Of a stretch of DNA of 64,000 nt, positions 1 to 10,041 are shown piece by piece. Location: assembly GCF_003967515.1 (NCBI RefSeq), contig NZ_BIFQ01000001.1, positions 1,860,001 to 1,924,000 of the forward strand, written 5' to 3'. The notes beneath the pieces were generated by a model, which saw only the letters and a list, made by a program, of their open reading frames with translations, did no database searches and was not told the origin of the DNA. This DNA comes from Dictyobacter aurantiacus (GTDB lineage Bacteria > Chloroflexota > Ktedonobacteria > Ktedonobacterales > Ktedonobacteraceae). Made by a program: the position numbers and the translations under genes. Positions within the stretch are counted from its first letter, which is position 1, and each line of letters opens with the position of its first letter.

Positions 1-580
1 CAAGGCGAACGACGTTTCGGCCTATATCCCGACCAACCTGATCTCGATCACTGATGGCCAGATCTTCCTGGAGACCGACCTTTTCAATGCTGGTCAGCGC
101 CCCGCCCTGAATACCGGTATCTCGGTGTCTCGCGTGGGTAGTAGTGCCCAGACGAAGGCCATGAGCCAGGTTGCCGGTACGTTGCGTCTGGACCTGGCCC
201 AGTTCCGTGAATTGGAAGCTTTCTCTCAGTTCGCGTCAGACCTGGATAAAGCTACCAAGGCTCGTATCGATCGCGGTCGCCGTATCCTGGAAATCCTGAA
301 GCAGCCACAGTATCAGCCTGTCTCTGTTATCCGTCAGGTTATGATCCTTTATGCAGTAACCAACGGCCACCTGGATGAGGTACCTCTGAATAAAGTGAGC
401 GAGTGGGAAGCTGGCTTCTATCGCTTCATGGATGCTAACTACCAGGATCTTCAGAACGATCTTATTGCTTCCTCGGTTGAGGGCCGCAATAAGATGAGCA
501 AAGAGCAGCTGAACAAATTGGGCGCAGCTATTGAAGACTATCAGAAGACGAGCGCCCCACGAGAAGAGCAGAAGCGCTAG
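1..580 (+). CDS. atpA: F-type ATP synthase subunit alpha, 3' part only
   Basis: This is the C-terminal part of the catalytic-core alpha subunit of the F1 ATP synthase; the gene begins before the window. Reading from base 2 the frame is open without interruption and starts [20 protein letters not shown], followed by [14 protein letters not shown], the conserved alpha-subunit segment after the nucleotide-binding domain. The rest is the helical C-terminal domain ([20 protein letters not shown]). The stop is 11 bases before atpG, whose RBS (AGGAGG) overlaps this stop region, so the genes are clearly one operon. An internal GTG at 125 could be mistaken for a start but the homology runs straight through it. 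Confidence 0.97.
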   Translation, partial: KANDVSAYIPTNLISITDGQIFLETDLFNAGQRPALNTGISVSRVGSSAQTKAMSQVAGTLRLDLAQFRELEAFSQFASDLDKATKARIDRGRRILEILKQPQYQPVSVIRQVMILYAVTNGHLDEVPLNKVSEWEAGFYRFMDANYQDLQNDLIASSVEGRNKMSKEQLNKLGAAIEDYQKTSAPREEQKR

Positions 581-591
581 GAGGCAGATAG

Positions 592-1500
592 ATGCCATCA
601 ACCCGAGAAATTCGGCAGCGCATACGATCAGTAAAAAATACAGCGAAGATTACCAAAGCCATGCAGATGGTGGCGAGTAGTAAGATGCGACGGGCACAGG
701 AGCGAGTCGAACAGGCTCGCCCCTTCGCCGATCAGATCCGTGAGCTCGTCTCACGCCTGGCGACGGCAGCCGCGAACGGCAATGAGGACCTGGCTGAAGA
801 TCTGGCATTGTTGAAGCAGCGTCCAGTGAGGAATATTGGCATTGTGCTGATCTCTCCTGATCGTGGCCTCTGCGGTGCCCTGCCTTCAAACATCAATCGC
901 CAGGCCGCCCTGACGGCCCGTAACGAGAGCCAGCGTCTCTCGGCACAGGGCCGGAGCCCGGACGTAGAATACATCGCCGTTGGTCGCAAGGGTCGCGATT
1001 TCGTTGTCCGCAACGATCTCGGTCTGGCTGCGGAATTTACCAACTACGGTGATCGCCCGGGCATCGCTGACGCCAGCGCCATCGCACAGGTGGCTGTGGA
1101 TGCCTTCCTGAAAGGGGAGGTCGACGTTGTATACCTGGTCTATGCCAAATTTGTAAATACAGTAACACAGACACCGGTAACCGTGCAGTTGCTGCCCGTC
1201 CAACCACCTGAAAAGCAGGAAGAGGAAGAACAGGCGAAGGACACTACAGAGTATATTTACGAGCCCGATGAGCAGACGATCTTTAAGGCGTTGCTCCCAC
1301 GCTATGTAGATATTCAGGTCTATCAAGCCTTGCTTGAGGCCGTCGCCAGTCAGCAATCCGCGCAGATGGTTGCCATGAAAAACGCGACTGATAACGCCAA
1401 TGAACTGATTCAGGATCTCACCTTGACGTATAACAAGGTTCGCCAGGCTGCTATCACAACCCAGATCCTTGAAGTGGTAGCTGGTGCTGAAGCGCTCTAA
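592..1500 (+). CDS. atpG: F-type ATP synthase subunit gamma
   Basis: Central rotor shaft of the F1 sector, 302 residues, a normal length for the family. The N-terminus (PSTREIRQRIRSVKNTAKIT, then KAMQMVASSKMRRAQ) and the C-terminus (QMVAMKNATDNANELI, TYNKVRQAAITTQILEVV) are the two antiparallel helices that penetrate the alpha/beta ring and are typical of AtpG. GCAGATAG-spaced AGGAGG lies just before ATG 592. It lies between atpA and atpD in the usual order. A slightly acidic insertion (KQEEEEQAKDTTEYIYEPDE, about residues 206-225) lies in the middle region, which varies among phyla. Confidence 0.97.
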   Translation: MPSTREIRQRIRSVKNTAKITKAMQMVASSKMRRAQERVEQARPFADQIRELVSRLATAAANGNEDLAEDLALLKQRPVRNIGIVLISPDRGLCGALPSNINRQAALTARNESQRLSAQGRSPDVEYIAVGRKGRDFVVRNDLGLAAEFTNYGDRPGIADASAIAQVAVDAFLKGEVDVVYLVYAKFVNTVTQTPVTVQLLPVQPPEKQEEEEQAKDTTEYIYEPDEQTIFKALLPRYVDIQVYQALLEAVASQQSAQMVAMKNATDNANELIQDLTLTYNKVRQAAITTQILEVVAGAEAL

Positions 1501-1503
1501 TGA

Positions 1504-2976
<1,473 letters not shown>

Positions 2977-2979
2977 GCC

Positions 2980-3411
2980 ATGGCGACACGCAATACACTG
3001 CATGTCGAGGTGGTAACCGCGGAGCGTGAGCTCTATAATGGCGAAGCCGATATCGTGGACGCACCTGGATCAGAGGGGCAGCTGGGCATTTTGCCCGAGC
3101 ATGCCCCCCTGCTGGCCCTGCTGGGACCCGGACCCCTGCAGATCAAGTTGCGCGGAGAGGAGAATATCTTTTTCGTCTCTGGCGGCTTTCTGGAGGTCTC
3201 TCACGATCGAGTCACCGTTCTGGCCGATACGGCTGAAAACGCGGCGGAGATCGACCAGGCTCGCGCAGAGGAGGCTCGTCGCCGGGCACAGGAGCATCTG
3301 GAGCAGACACGCTCAAATAGTGAGCGCGCCGAGTTACAGGCAGCATTGTTGCGCGCCATCAACCGCCTGAAGGTGGTGGAACTGGCTCGCCGCAGTGGTC
3401 GTGTTCGCTAG
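2980..3411 (+). CDS. atpC: F-type ATP synthase subunit epsilon
   Basis: Epsilon subunit, 143 residues: N-terminal beta sandwich (LHVEVVTAERELYNGEADIV, APGSEGQLGILPEHAPLLAL) and C-terminal helical hairpin (RAEEARRRAQEHLEQ...) that regulates rotation. It is the last gene of the atp operon; the stop is followed within 50 bases by a strong hairpin. The start ATG is only three bases after the atpD stop, with the RBS AGAAGGG inside the end of atpD. Confidence 0.95.
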   Translation: MATRNTLHVEVVTAERELYNGEADIVDAPGSEGQLGILPEHAPLLALLGPGPLQIKLRGEENIFFVSGGFLEVSHDRVTVLADTAENAAEIDQARAEEARRRAQEHLEQTRSNSERAELQAALLRAINRLKVVELARRSGRVR

Positions 3412-3456
3412 CCGGCAGACACTTCGATACAAGACAAGAGCTACTTAGAGCACAAG

Positions 3457-3491
3457 AAGGCGGCGCTGATAACATATATCAGCGCCGCCTT
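3457..3491. terminator. Bidirectional terminator between atpC and the convergent TPM-like gene
   Basis: A 14-bp stem (AAGGCGGCGCTGAT at 3457-3470 pairing with 3478-3491) with a short AT-rich loop lies between two convergent genes. The right side runs into TTC and the left side is preceded by an A-rich stretch, so it can serve both strands. Confidence 0.75.
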
Positions 3492-3502
3492 CACTATGTC
3501 TG

Positions 3503-4528
3503 CTAGAAGTTTCCGCTTGAGCCTCCACCGAAATCGCCACCGCCACCACCTCCGCCGAAGTCTCCACTTGAGCCTCCACCAAAGTCGCCACCACCTCCAA
3601 AACCACCATCTCCTCCGCCAAAGTCTCCACTCGCTCCTCCGCCAAAGTCTCCACCCCCACCGAAGCCACCATCTCCGCCATTGCCAAAGTCTCCACTCGC
3701 TCCTCCGCCAAAGTTTCCACCCTGGTCATAGCGTTCAGCATCACGTTCACCCTGAGCTTTACCGAGCTCGTAGCCAGCCAGTCCACCTGCAGCCGCGCCC
3801 AGTCCACCTGCGGCCCACGGATTCATGCCCTGATTCTGCGGGGGATAAGGCCCCTGGTAGTTAGGGGGATAATTGCCCCCATAGGGCTGGTTATAAGGCT
3901 GATTGTAGGGCTGGTTATAGCCAGGCTGACGATTGAAGAGGCCACCACCGCCACCACGGCGGCGACGTGCAAAGGCAAAGGCCGCGATGATAGCCAGGGC
4001 GATCAGGCCAACACAGCACAGCGTGCCTCCGATGGAACTGCCAGCGCCACCACCAACGCCTGGAATAAACGAGTTGCTACCATTCAGTGAGCCATTCAGT
4101 GAGTTGATGGCCGCAACAGTAGCATTGGTATAGTTCCTGCTACCCTTCATTTCATTAATGAACGCATTCGTGGCATCATTGTACTGGCTGGAGGAGAGGC
4201 CAACGTTCTTTCCACCGACGATCGCCACATGACTTCTGTTAAACGCCAGTACAATCAAGTTCGGGCTCTTGATATTATTCTTGGCAGTCTGATCAAATGC
4301 TGAATTCGACAGCGTCGAGTTAACCGCATAGATATCAATTGGCCTGGATAATGACGAGGCCGCGCTGCGCACCTGCGATTGGTTCAAAACCCCCGCGTTA
4401 TCGTAAATGTTGACGGAATTAGCCAGTGCAGCCGTGGCTGTGAGCGTTAACAGGCACAAGGCAGCAAAAATCGCGATAAATCCTTTGCTCGACTTCCCCA
4501 CAAAGGAGCCTGAAGATGTCTTGCCCAT
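3503..4528 (-). CDS. Secreted/membrane TPM-like protein with glycine-rich tail
   Basis: Probable exported protein of about 341 residues. Starting at ATG 4528 (GGAAGGA seven bases upstream) the protein has a signal-like hydrophobic segment (FIAIFAALCLLTLTATAALA), then a region resembling the TPM/YgcG domain (VNIYDNAGVLNQSQVRSAAS...), then a transmembrane segment (GGTLCCVGLIALAIIAAFAF), a basic stop-transfer RRRR, a QPYNQPYNQPY repeat, and a tail of about 90 residues made of repeated GGGDFGGGASGDF units. TPM-domain proteins with a C-terminal GF-rich tail are common, function largely unknown. The longer frame to 4603 lacks an RBS. Confidence 0.75.
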   Translation of the reverse strand: MGKTSSGSFVGKSSKGFIAIFAALCLLTLTATAALANSVNIYDNAGVLNQSQVRSAASSLSRPIDIYAVNSTLSNSAFDQTAKNNIKSPNLIVLAFNRSHVAIVGGKNVGLSSSQYNDATNAFINEMKGSRNYTNATVAAINSLNGSLNGSNSFIPGVGGGAGSSIGGTLCCVGLIALAIIAAFAFARRRRGGGGGLFNRQPGYNQPYNQPYNQPYGGNYPPNYQGPYPPQNQGMNPWAAGGLGAAAGGLAGYELGKAQGERDAERYDQGGNFGGGASGDFGNGGDGGFGGGGDFGGGASGDFGGGDGGFGGGGDFGGGSSGDFGGGGGGGDFGGGSSGNF

Positions 4529-4683
4529 AATATTCCTTCCATCGGCACGTTCTGAAACATGGAAAACCTGAATGACAAACCTGCAGTAAGGCTTCAAGTG
4601 CAACCATTGCTTCGAAAGCTATACGTTTGTTTGGACGCATATACAGCTATGCCATCAAATCACAGCTACGTGAGATAAACGGC

Positions 4684-4935
4684 TCAACGCTGGCGATTTA
4701 GCTCATCATTGGCTGTGGTTTCATTATAATTACGATTAACGTCCGCCCGTGTTGTGGTATTTTGATCAACCCTGGTTTTCTCGTTGCGCGCCTGCGTATC
4801 AGGAATCGGATCAACGCGAGATGTCACCTTGTTACCGGCGTTACGCGACCGATACATCGAGACCCCGATCAGGATAATCGCTGCAATAAACAACACCACG
4901 AGTACGCCAATAAATATATTCAGCACACCTGCCAT
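4684..4935 (-). CDS. Small single-span membrane protein
   Basis: 83 residues: one N-terminal transmembrane helix (IFIGVLVVLFIAAIILIGVSM) followed by a polar tail rich in N, T, R and D. The ATG at 4935 has a good RBS (AAAGGAG). It is followed at about 150 bases by the TPM-like gene in the same direction. I do not recognise a family; the protein could be an envelope-associated adaptor. Confidence 0.65.
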   Translation of the reverse strand: MAGVLNIFIGVLVVLFIAAIILIGVSMYRSRNAGNKVTSRVDPIPDTQARNEKTRVDQNTTTRADVNRNYNETTANDELNRQR

Positions 4936-5186
4936 GATATTTCTCCTTTTGCCGGCTCACCATTTCTTTTATAGTTGGTACAACAGGTGCGCGTGTGCGG
5001 GGACGCTCACGTACCCCATATGGCGCAAGCCTGATACACTCTTCACAGGCATTAGCCTGCTACTCTTACTATACTCAAGTACACGAGAAAAACCGTGTAT
5101 TAGATACACAACAATAGCGCCCCCGACATGCTACAATAAAAAACACCAACCTTTGGTCATATATTATCGTGGGAGAGTGAAATTAC

Positions 5187-6776
5187 ATGAGCATGACATC
5201 CGCGGGTCGTAAACACCCGTTCGTTTTGATTATTATGGATGGCTGGGGCATCAATCCACGCAAAGAGGGCAACGCCATTGCCCTGGCGCATACGCCTAAC
5301 ATTGATAAAATTGCACGCGAATGGCCTCATACTGCCGTGAGGACTTCCGGGGCAGCGGTGGGCCTGCCCGATGGTCAGATGGGCAATTCAGAGGTGGGAC
5401 ACCAGAATATCGGTGCGGGCAAGCGTGTGCTGCAGGACTATACGCGTGTCAGCGAGTCCATTCAGGATGGGAGCTTCTTTCAAAATCCGGCCTTCCTGGA
5501 GGCGATCAAACATGTCAAGAAGAATCAGTCACAGCTCCATATCTGTGGCCTGCTCGGCAATGGCGGCGTTCACGCCCATGAGACACATCTAGAGGCTCTG
5601 CTGCGCCTGGCCACAATGCATGATATCGAACGCGTCTATATCCATGCCTTCACTGATGGCCGCGATACGTCTCCCACGGGAGGTCTGGAGTTTATGCAGC
5701 GGCTGGAAGCCCGGGCCAAAGAGATTGGTGGCGATCATCCGGCGAGGGTAGCGACGGTGACGGGACGCTACTATGCGATGGATCGAGACAACCGCTGGGA
5801 ACGCACAGGAGCCACGTATTGGGCTATGACAAAGGGTGAGGCTACTCAGCATGCCACCTCCGCTCTGGTGGCTATCCAACAATCCTATGACGCTAAAGTG
5901 ACCGATGAGTTTATTTTGCCAACCGTAATTATGGAGGATAATCGTCCTGTCGCGACCGTGCAGGCGGGCGATGCGGTCATCCATTATAACTTCCGCCCCG
6001 ATCGGGCGCGCCAGCTCACCAAAGCCTTTGTGATGGCGGATCTTCCACCACAGGCCGAAGGCAAGTTTGATCGTGGTCCTCGCCTGGCGGACCTGGCATA
6101 TGTGATGATGACGCAGTACGAGGAAGGGCTGGATGCTCAGGTCGCCTACCGCGCCGACGAGGTAGAGATGCCACTGGCACGAGTAATCGCTGAACAGGGC
6201 ATGTCGCAGTTCCATACCGCCGAGACCGAGAAATACGCGCACGTGACCTTCTTTATCAACGGACGCCGCGAGGTCCCCTTTAAAGGCGAGGATCGTATCC
6301 TGGTCCCCTCTCCCAAGGTCCCAACCTATGATCTGCAGCCGGAGATGAGCGCTGCCGGCATTACCGATACGGCGGTCGAACACATCCGCAGCGGCCAGTA
6401 TGATCTCATTATTATGAACTATGCCAACGCGGATATGGTCGGCCATACAGGCGTTATCGAGGCCACCATCAAGGGCGTCGAAGCCGTAGATAAAGGCGTC
6501 GGCCGGATCGTCGAAGCGACGCTGGCAGCAGGCGGAAGCGCTCTGATCACCGCCGACCATGGCAACGCGGAACAGTTGATCGAGTATGATACCGGCAAGC
6601 CCTTTACAGCCCACACAACCTATCCTGTACCTCTCTACCTGGTTTCGCCCCGCTTCGCCGGAGCGAAATTGCGCACCGACGGTATTCTGGCCGATGTCTC
6701 CCCCACCGTCTTGCAGGTCATGAATATTCCTCAGCCAAAGGATATGCAGGGCCGCTCGCTCATTTTACCTTCTTAA
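5187..6776 (+). CDS. gpmI: 2,3-bisphosphoglycerate-independent phosphoglycerate mutase
   Basis: Glycolysis/gluconeogenesis enzyme interconverting 3- and 2-phosphoglycerate using two Mn ions and a phosphoserine. 529 residues, typical of iPGM. The metal/serine motif is at the start (VLIIMDGWGINPRKEGNAIA and QMGNSEVGHQNIGAG, with the Ser nucleophile), and the alkaline-phosphatase-like C-terminal metal motifs are present (NYANADMVGHTG, ALITADHGNAEQ). The insertion domain shows HAFTDGRDTSP. It is preceded by GGGAGA, and followed by a strong GC-rich hairpin with a T run. Confidence 0.96.
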   Translation: MSMTSAGRKHPFVLIIMDGWGINPRKEGNAIALAHTPNIDKIAREWPHTAVRTSGAAVGLPDGQMGNSEVGHQNIGAGKRVLQDYTRVSESIQDGSFFQNPAFLEAIKHVKKNQSQLHICGLLGNGGVHAHETHLEALLRLATMHDIERVYIHAFTDGRDTSPTGGLEFMQRLEARAKEIGGDHPARVATVTGRYYAMDRDNRWERTGATYWAMTKGEATQHATSALVAIQQSYDAKVTDEFILPTVIMEDNRPVATVQAGDAVIHYNFRPDRARQLTKAFVMADLPPQAEGKFDRGPRLADLAYVMMTQYEEGLDAQVAYRADEVEMPLARVIAEQGMSQFHTAETEKYAHVTFFINGRREVPFKGEDRILVPSPKVPTYDLQPEMSAAGITDTAVEHIRSGQYDLIIMNYANADMVGHTGVIEATIKGVEAVDKGVGRIVEATLAAGGSALITADHGNAEQLIEYDTGKPFTAHTTYPVPLYLVSPRFAGAKLRTDGILADVSPTVLQVMNIPQPKDMQGRSLILPS

Positions 6777-6809
6777 TGCAGAAGAGGGTATCAGACACCC
6801 TTTTTACTG

Positions 6810-6846
6810 GCGTGCGGCCGCATGCGCGGCCGCACGCGTTTTTTGT
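6810..6846 (+). terminator. Intrinsic terminator after gpmI
   Basis: A 12-bp perfect stem (GCGTGCGGCCGC, 6810-6821, pairing with 6826-6837) with a 4-base loop, directly followed by GTTTTTTGTT. A weaker GGGT/ACCC hairpin with TTTTT lies just before at 6786-6805. Together they end the gpmI transcript. Confidence 0.75.
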
Positions 6847-7059
6847 TATGAGTCATCCCGGATTTTTGAAAAATCTGCAAAACAGGTTCAGCGCTCCCAA
6901 AGCGGGTGGTGCAGGAGGGCGGCGAGCCCTCCTGCCGGGGTGTGGGGCAAGCATGCTGGGGGCATGATAGTCCCCAGCATGCTTGCCCCACACCCCGGCA
7001 GGGAGAACCCTGCACCCCGGTTTTGGGAACTTTTTCAAAAGTTCGGGATGACTCATAAC
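6845..7059. mobile_element. MITE-like element with terminal and internal inverted repeats
   Basis: The stretch begins GTTATGAGTCATCCCG and ends with its exact reverse complement, so 16-bp terminal inverted repeats bound about 215 bases; the similarity continues inward imperfectly (TTTTGAAAAA). The core is a near-perfect palindrome about 70 bases long centred near 6966 (GGTGTGGGGCAAGCATGCTG and its mirror). No real gene is inside; open frames there only reflect the GC-rich palindrome. The terminal motif ATGAG[T/A]CATCCCGRA resembles the ends of the IS at 17.3-19.2 kb, which suggests mobilisation by that transposase. Confidence 0.65.
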
Positions 7060-7146
7060 CTATAGAAGCCAGCACAGCAGGCGGATGTGCCCCTGGTGTC
7101 AAGCATATAGAAGCCGGCACAGCAGGCGGATGGGTCCCTGGTTGCT
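7060..7146. repeat. Two imperfect direct repeats of about 46 bp
   Basis: The segment TATAGAAGCC[A/G]GCACAGC, followed by AGGCGGATG and CCCTGGT, occurs twice in tandem, directly after the MITE-like element and before the end of the minus-strand gene. I see no coding capacity. Confidence 0.6.
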
Positions 7147-7152
7147 AACGGC

Positions 7153-8115
7153 CTAACAGATGCGTTCAATCAGGGTAAGCGGCACGGTGGAGAACGAACC
7201 ATCGTCGAGTCGTAGACGCGCGGCCCGCGCACGCAGACCAGACGCAAAGACCTGCTCATAGGAGTAGAAGTAATCGATCATGCCAACCGCGCCATTGCGC
7301 GCTCCCCCACATACGCGCACCTGCGCGCCCAGCGCCAGGGTGCTATCGGGCCGCACAGCCTGCCATTCTTTGTCGATCTCGGCCAATGGGATCGAAATAA
7401 CCAGCTCTGGAAAGTAATTATGGGTCAGTGAGGTCGTGCCGGAGAGCAAACCGATTGAACCCTGATAGTGCGTGAGAAGGTTCATGGTGTGGACTGGCAT
7501 ATTGGAGGAACCGATACCCTCAGTCAACATCAATGTCAGGGGAGGTAATTGCTCCAGCGCCTGCTCCAAAGCGGTCAGCTTAAGCAGGTGGAGATAGTCA
7601 GCGCGCAGAAAACCTTCAAGGTCACGCAGGGCGACACTGCTGGCAATCACACCAACGACGCCCGAATTGAGGGCCTGGTGCAGCAGACTAAAGGTCAGGG
7701 GTCCAGGAACAATCAAAATAGCTCCAGGAGGAATGGCCTGAACATAAGCATATTGATTGTGGGGCTGCCACATCGTGAGAACGCCCGCCACCTGCTTACC
7801 CGCGCCAAGCGCGCCCTGAATCACGGCCGCATGGCTCTCAATCACCACTCCTCCGCGTGAGGTAAAGCCGACAACGCGCCCATGCAGGCCAGCGGGGATA
7901 TCAGAGGAGAGGCCAGGAGAGGAAGGCGTGCCTTGCGCGCGCCCCTCCTGCTCTATCTTTCTTGAGGATGCGGTCAGGCGAAGGACGGGTTGATCCGGCA
8001 CCACCTCCTGACCACGGTAGACTAATGGGACGCCCCTGACTCGATATCCACCGGGCCAGCGCTCTCGTTTGACGATCAATCGCGGAAGAACAGACCACCC
8101 TGCAGGATAGACCAT
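7153..8115 (-). CDS. Hypothetical protein paired with the MutL-like ATPase
   Basis: 320 residues with no signal peptide or clear transmembrane segment. The start ATG has a strong RBS (GGGAGG). It contains a conserved-looking stretch with alternating hydrophobic strands and a segment ending in MLTEGIGSSNMPVHTMNLLT, and ends with a beta-rich portion (ALGAQVRVCGGARNGAVGMI). It lies 42 bases downstream of the MutL-like gene on the same strand, so the two are probably co-transcribed and may act together. I do not recognise a named family and assign no function. Confidence 0.75.
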   Translation of the reverse strand: MVYPAGWSVLPRLIVKRERWPGGYRVRGVPLVYRGQEVVPDQPVLRLTASSRKIEQEGRAQGTPSSPGLSSDIPAGLHGRVVGFTSRGGVVIESHAAVIQGALGAGKQVAGVLTMWQPHNQYAYVQAIPPGAILIVPGPLTFSLLHQALNSGVVGVIASSVALRDLEGFLRADYLHLLKLTALEQALEQLPPLTLMLTEGIGSSNMPVHTMNLLTHYQGSIGLLSGTTSLTHNYFPELVISIPLAEIDKEWQAVRPDSTLALGAQVRVCGGARNGAVGMIDYFYSYEQVFASGLRARAARLRLDDGSFSTVPLTLIERIC

Positions 8116-8157
8116 GGCAGGAACCTCCCATTATTGTGATCTTCCCACTTACGCCCC

Positions 8158-10017
8158 TTACGCCCCTAGCGCCTGTGACCATTGCAGCAGACGTGCCTGG
8201 CGCTCAGTGTCATCTCCTGGAAGAACCAGCGGACGACCACGGGCATCAATGATCAGCCCGATCAGGCCACCATCGATCTCTTCGGCGGCGCGCGCGCGTT
8301 CACCGGGTCCAAGCCCAACATCTACCGTCGGAGCGGGGAAAAGTGTTAGCAGGGCTTGCTCGTTTATCTGTAAGGGGATAACCTCGATGGAACCTCCCAT
8401 GACATCAACGTTCAATTGCCTGCCATTACTATATTCTACCCCTACCCGCACGGCCAGCTGACCCTGTTGGACATTCCCAAAGGGAATAACACAGGTCCCG
8501 AGCCGATGCGAGACCGCGTCATTCTCATTGACCTGCACAGCCATTACCGGGGCCACGGTAGCCACAGCCCCCAGTTGTGAAATCAGCATGGTGCTATCAA
8601 CCACCAGAGAGGTAACGCCACGTGGCTGGAGCGCGTCCAGCAACATCATCGCGATCTGCCCATACTTTGGTGCATGTGATAAAACACCACCTGTAGCCAG
8701 GACCAGGTCGGTATCCGGCAACTCCAGGTGACTGCTCTTGCGCGCCGCCTCCACTGTTAGAGAGATCGCTTCGCGAGCAAATGCCTGCATCAACGCCAGT
8801 TCGCGTCCATCCGTCGGCAAGGTTTGAGGATGCAACATGTGGTTGAGCACAAATTGCCGTACCTCATCCTCTGAAATAAGAAATGGCAGCCAGCGCGTAA
8901 TGCGCTGCAGGCCAACCTTTTGCAGTATATCGCCAATGTTGGGACCAACGCCGATGCCGCTATTGACCATGGGAATAAATTCTCCCTGCTCGCCCGCCAT
9001 CATCACAGCGGTGGTACTTCCACCGACATCAACAGCTGTGACATTCATCATGTAGTGCTGGGCCAGGAAGCGCACCAGGCTACTTAAAGAGGTGGCGGAG
9101 GCAACAGGATTCACCCCGGACCAGTTACGTACGCGCTCATAACCGGGAATCTGTTGCAGCCCCTCGCGCTCGTGCAGCGAACCGATAGCCGCGCTCACGG
9201 GACCCAGTTGGGCCGAGTTGGTTAATGGCTCCACCCTCGTAACATCCGCAACGTTTTGTAGCATGCGGCGTACCGCCTCTACATACTGCGGAGCTCCGGC
9301 ATAGACAACCGAATAGCGCCTGGATGATCCGTCAGAGGAGGTCCCACTCCCCTGCTGAACCGCTTCTCGCGCATGGTTAATCAACAGCTGGCAGGCCTCT
9401 TGCAGAGGCGTAGGGCCAGCGGGGCCATCGGCACTTCCGATAATAAGGGCCGCCTGCGGCTGCAATTCACGCAGGCGTGCCTGTTGTCGTTCCCATTCCT
9501 GGGAAACACGCTCCTGCGTCCAGCCACCACCAGCGCCGGATACGCCTACAGCCGCAGGTGTGGTCGCGGCCAACTGCGCGGGGGAAGGGATCGCCTGCAC
9601 CTGGGCATACAGGCCTGAAACGGCCTGTGCAGATAAATTTTCTAATTCGGGGGTAACCGCCCCCAGAGCGGCAACACGCAGGGGGTCACCCGCACTCACC
9701 GTCGCGATAAAAATATCGACGCCATCTCCGTTTGCCTGCTCAGGAGAAATAACATGCTTCTCCTCAACAAATTTGCGACCCGTCACAAATTCGACCACAT
9801 TGATAGCATGAATAATACCTTCCGAGAGGTCTTCAAGCGGGGGCTTAATCGTTGATGGCGCCTCTCCACGCGCCATCAACCGATATTGACCTTCAACCAG
9901 GCCAAAGAGCGAGACCTTGGTAAAAACCGCCCCACAATCAGCAACCAGCAGGGAATTAGGAGTCACTGAGTTCTGTGCTGGACCCTGTCCACCCTCTGGA
10001 TAGGGTTGTGTATACAT
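8158..10017 (-). CDS. MutL-like (glutamate mutase accessory type) ATPase of the actin/ASKHA fold
   Basis: 619 residues. The N-terminal SLLVADCGAVFTKVSLFGLV is a phosphate-1 loop of the ASKHA fold, VDVGGSTTAVMMAG is the phosphate-2 loop, and DLVLATGGVLSHAPKYGQIA fits the adenosine motif. This arrangement is that of MutL/GlmL, proteins encoded next to B12-dependent glutamate mutase and thought to protect or reactivate it. No mutase subunit is nearby, so the local partner is more likely the 320-residue protein downstream. RBS AAGGAT precedes ATG 10017. Family assignment is reasonably firm; cellular role is open. Confidence 0.8.
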   Translation of the reverse strand: MYTQPYPEGGQGPAQNSVTPNSLLVADCGAVFTKVSLFGLVEGQYRLMARGEAPSTIKPPLEDLSEGIIHAINVVEFVTGRKFVEEKHVISPEQANGDGVDIFIATVSAGDPLRVAALGAVTPELENLSAQAVSGLYAQVQAIPSPAQLAATTPAAVGVSGAGGGWTQERVSQEWERQQARLRELQPQAALIIGSADGPAGPTPLQEACQLLINHAREAVQQGSGTSSDGSSRRYSVVYAGAPQYVEAVRRMLQNVADVTRVEPLTNSAQLGPVSAAIGSLHEREGLQQIPGYERVRNWSGVNPVASATSLSSLVRFLAQHYMMNVTAVDVGGSTTAVMMAGEQGEFIPMVNSGIGVGPNIGDILQKVGLQRITRWLPFLISEDEVRQFVLNHMLHPQTLPTDGRELALMQAFAREAISLTVEAARKSSHLELPDTDLVLATGGVLSHAPKYGQIAMMLLDALQPRGVTSLVVDSTMLISQLGAVATVAPVMAVQVNENDAVSHRLGTCVIPFGNVQQGQLAVRVGVEYSNGRQLNVDVMGGSIEVIPLQINEQALLTLFPAPTVDVGLGPGERARAAEEIDGGLIGLIIDARGRPLVLPGDDTERQARLLQWSQALGA

Positions 10018-10041
10018 TTCCGGTATCCTTCTTCTCTCAGA

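Noticed and set aside
5589..6614. Long minus-strand open frame (341 codons) opposite gpmI
   Set aside because: It mirrors a strongly conserved gene, has no RBS and its product matches no family pattern; typical antisense shadow in GC-rich coding DNA.
6791..7120. Open frames across the palindromic element after gpmI
   Set aside because: Their codons only reflect the inverted repeats; no RBS and mirror-image peptides on both strands.
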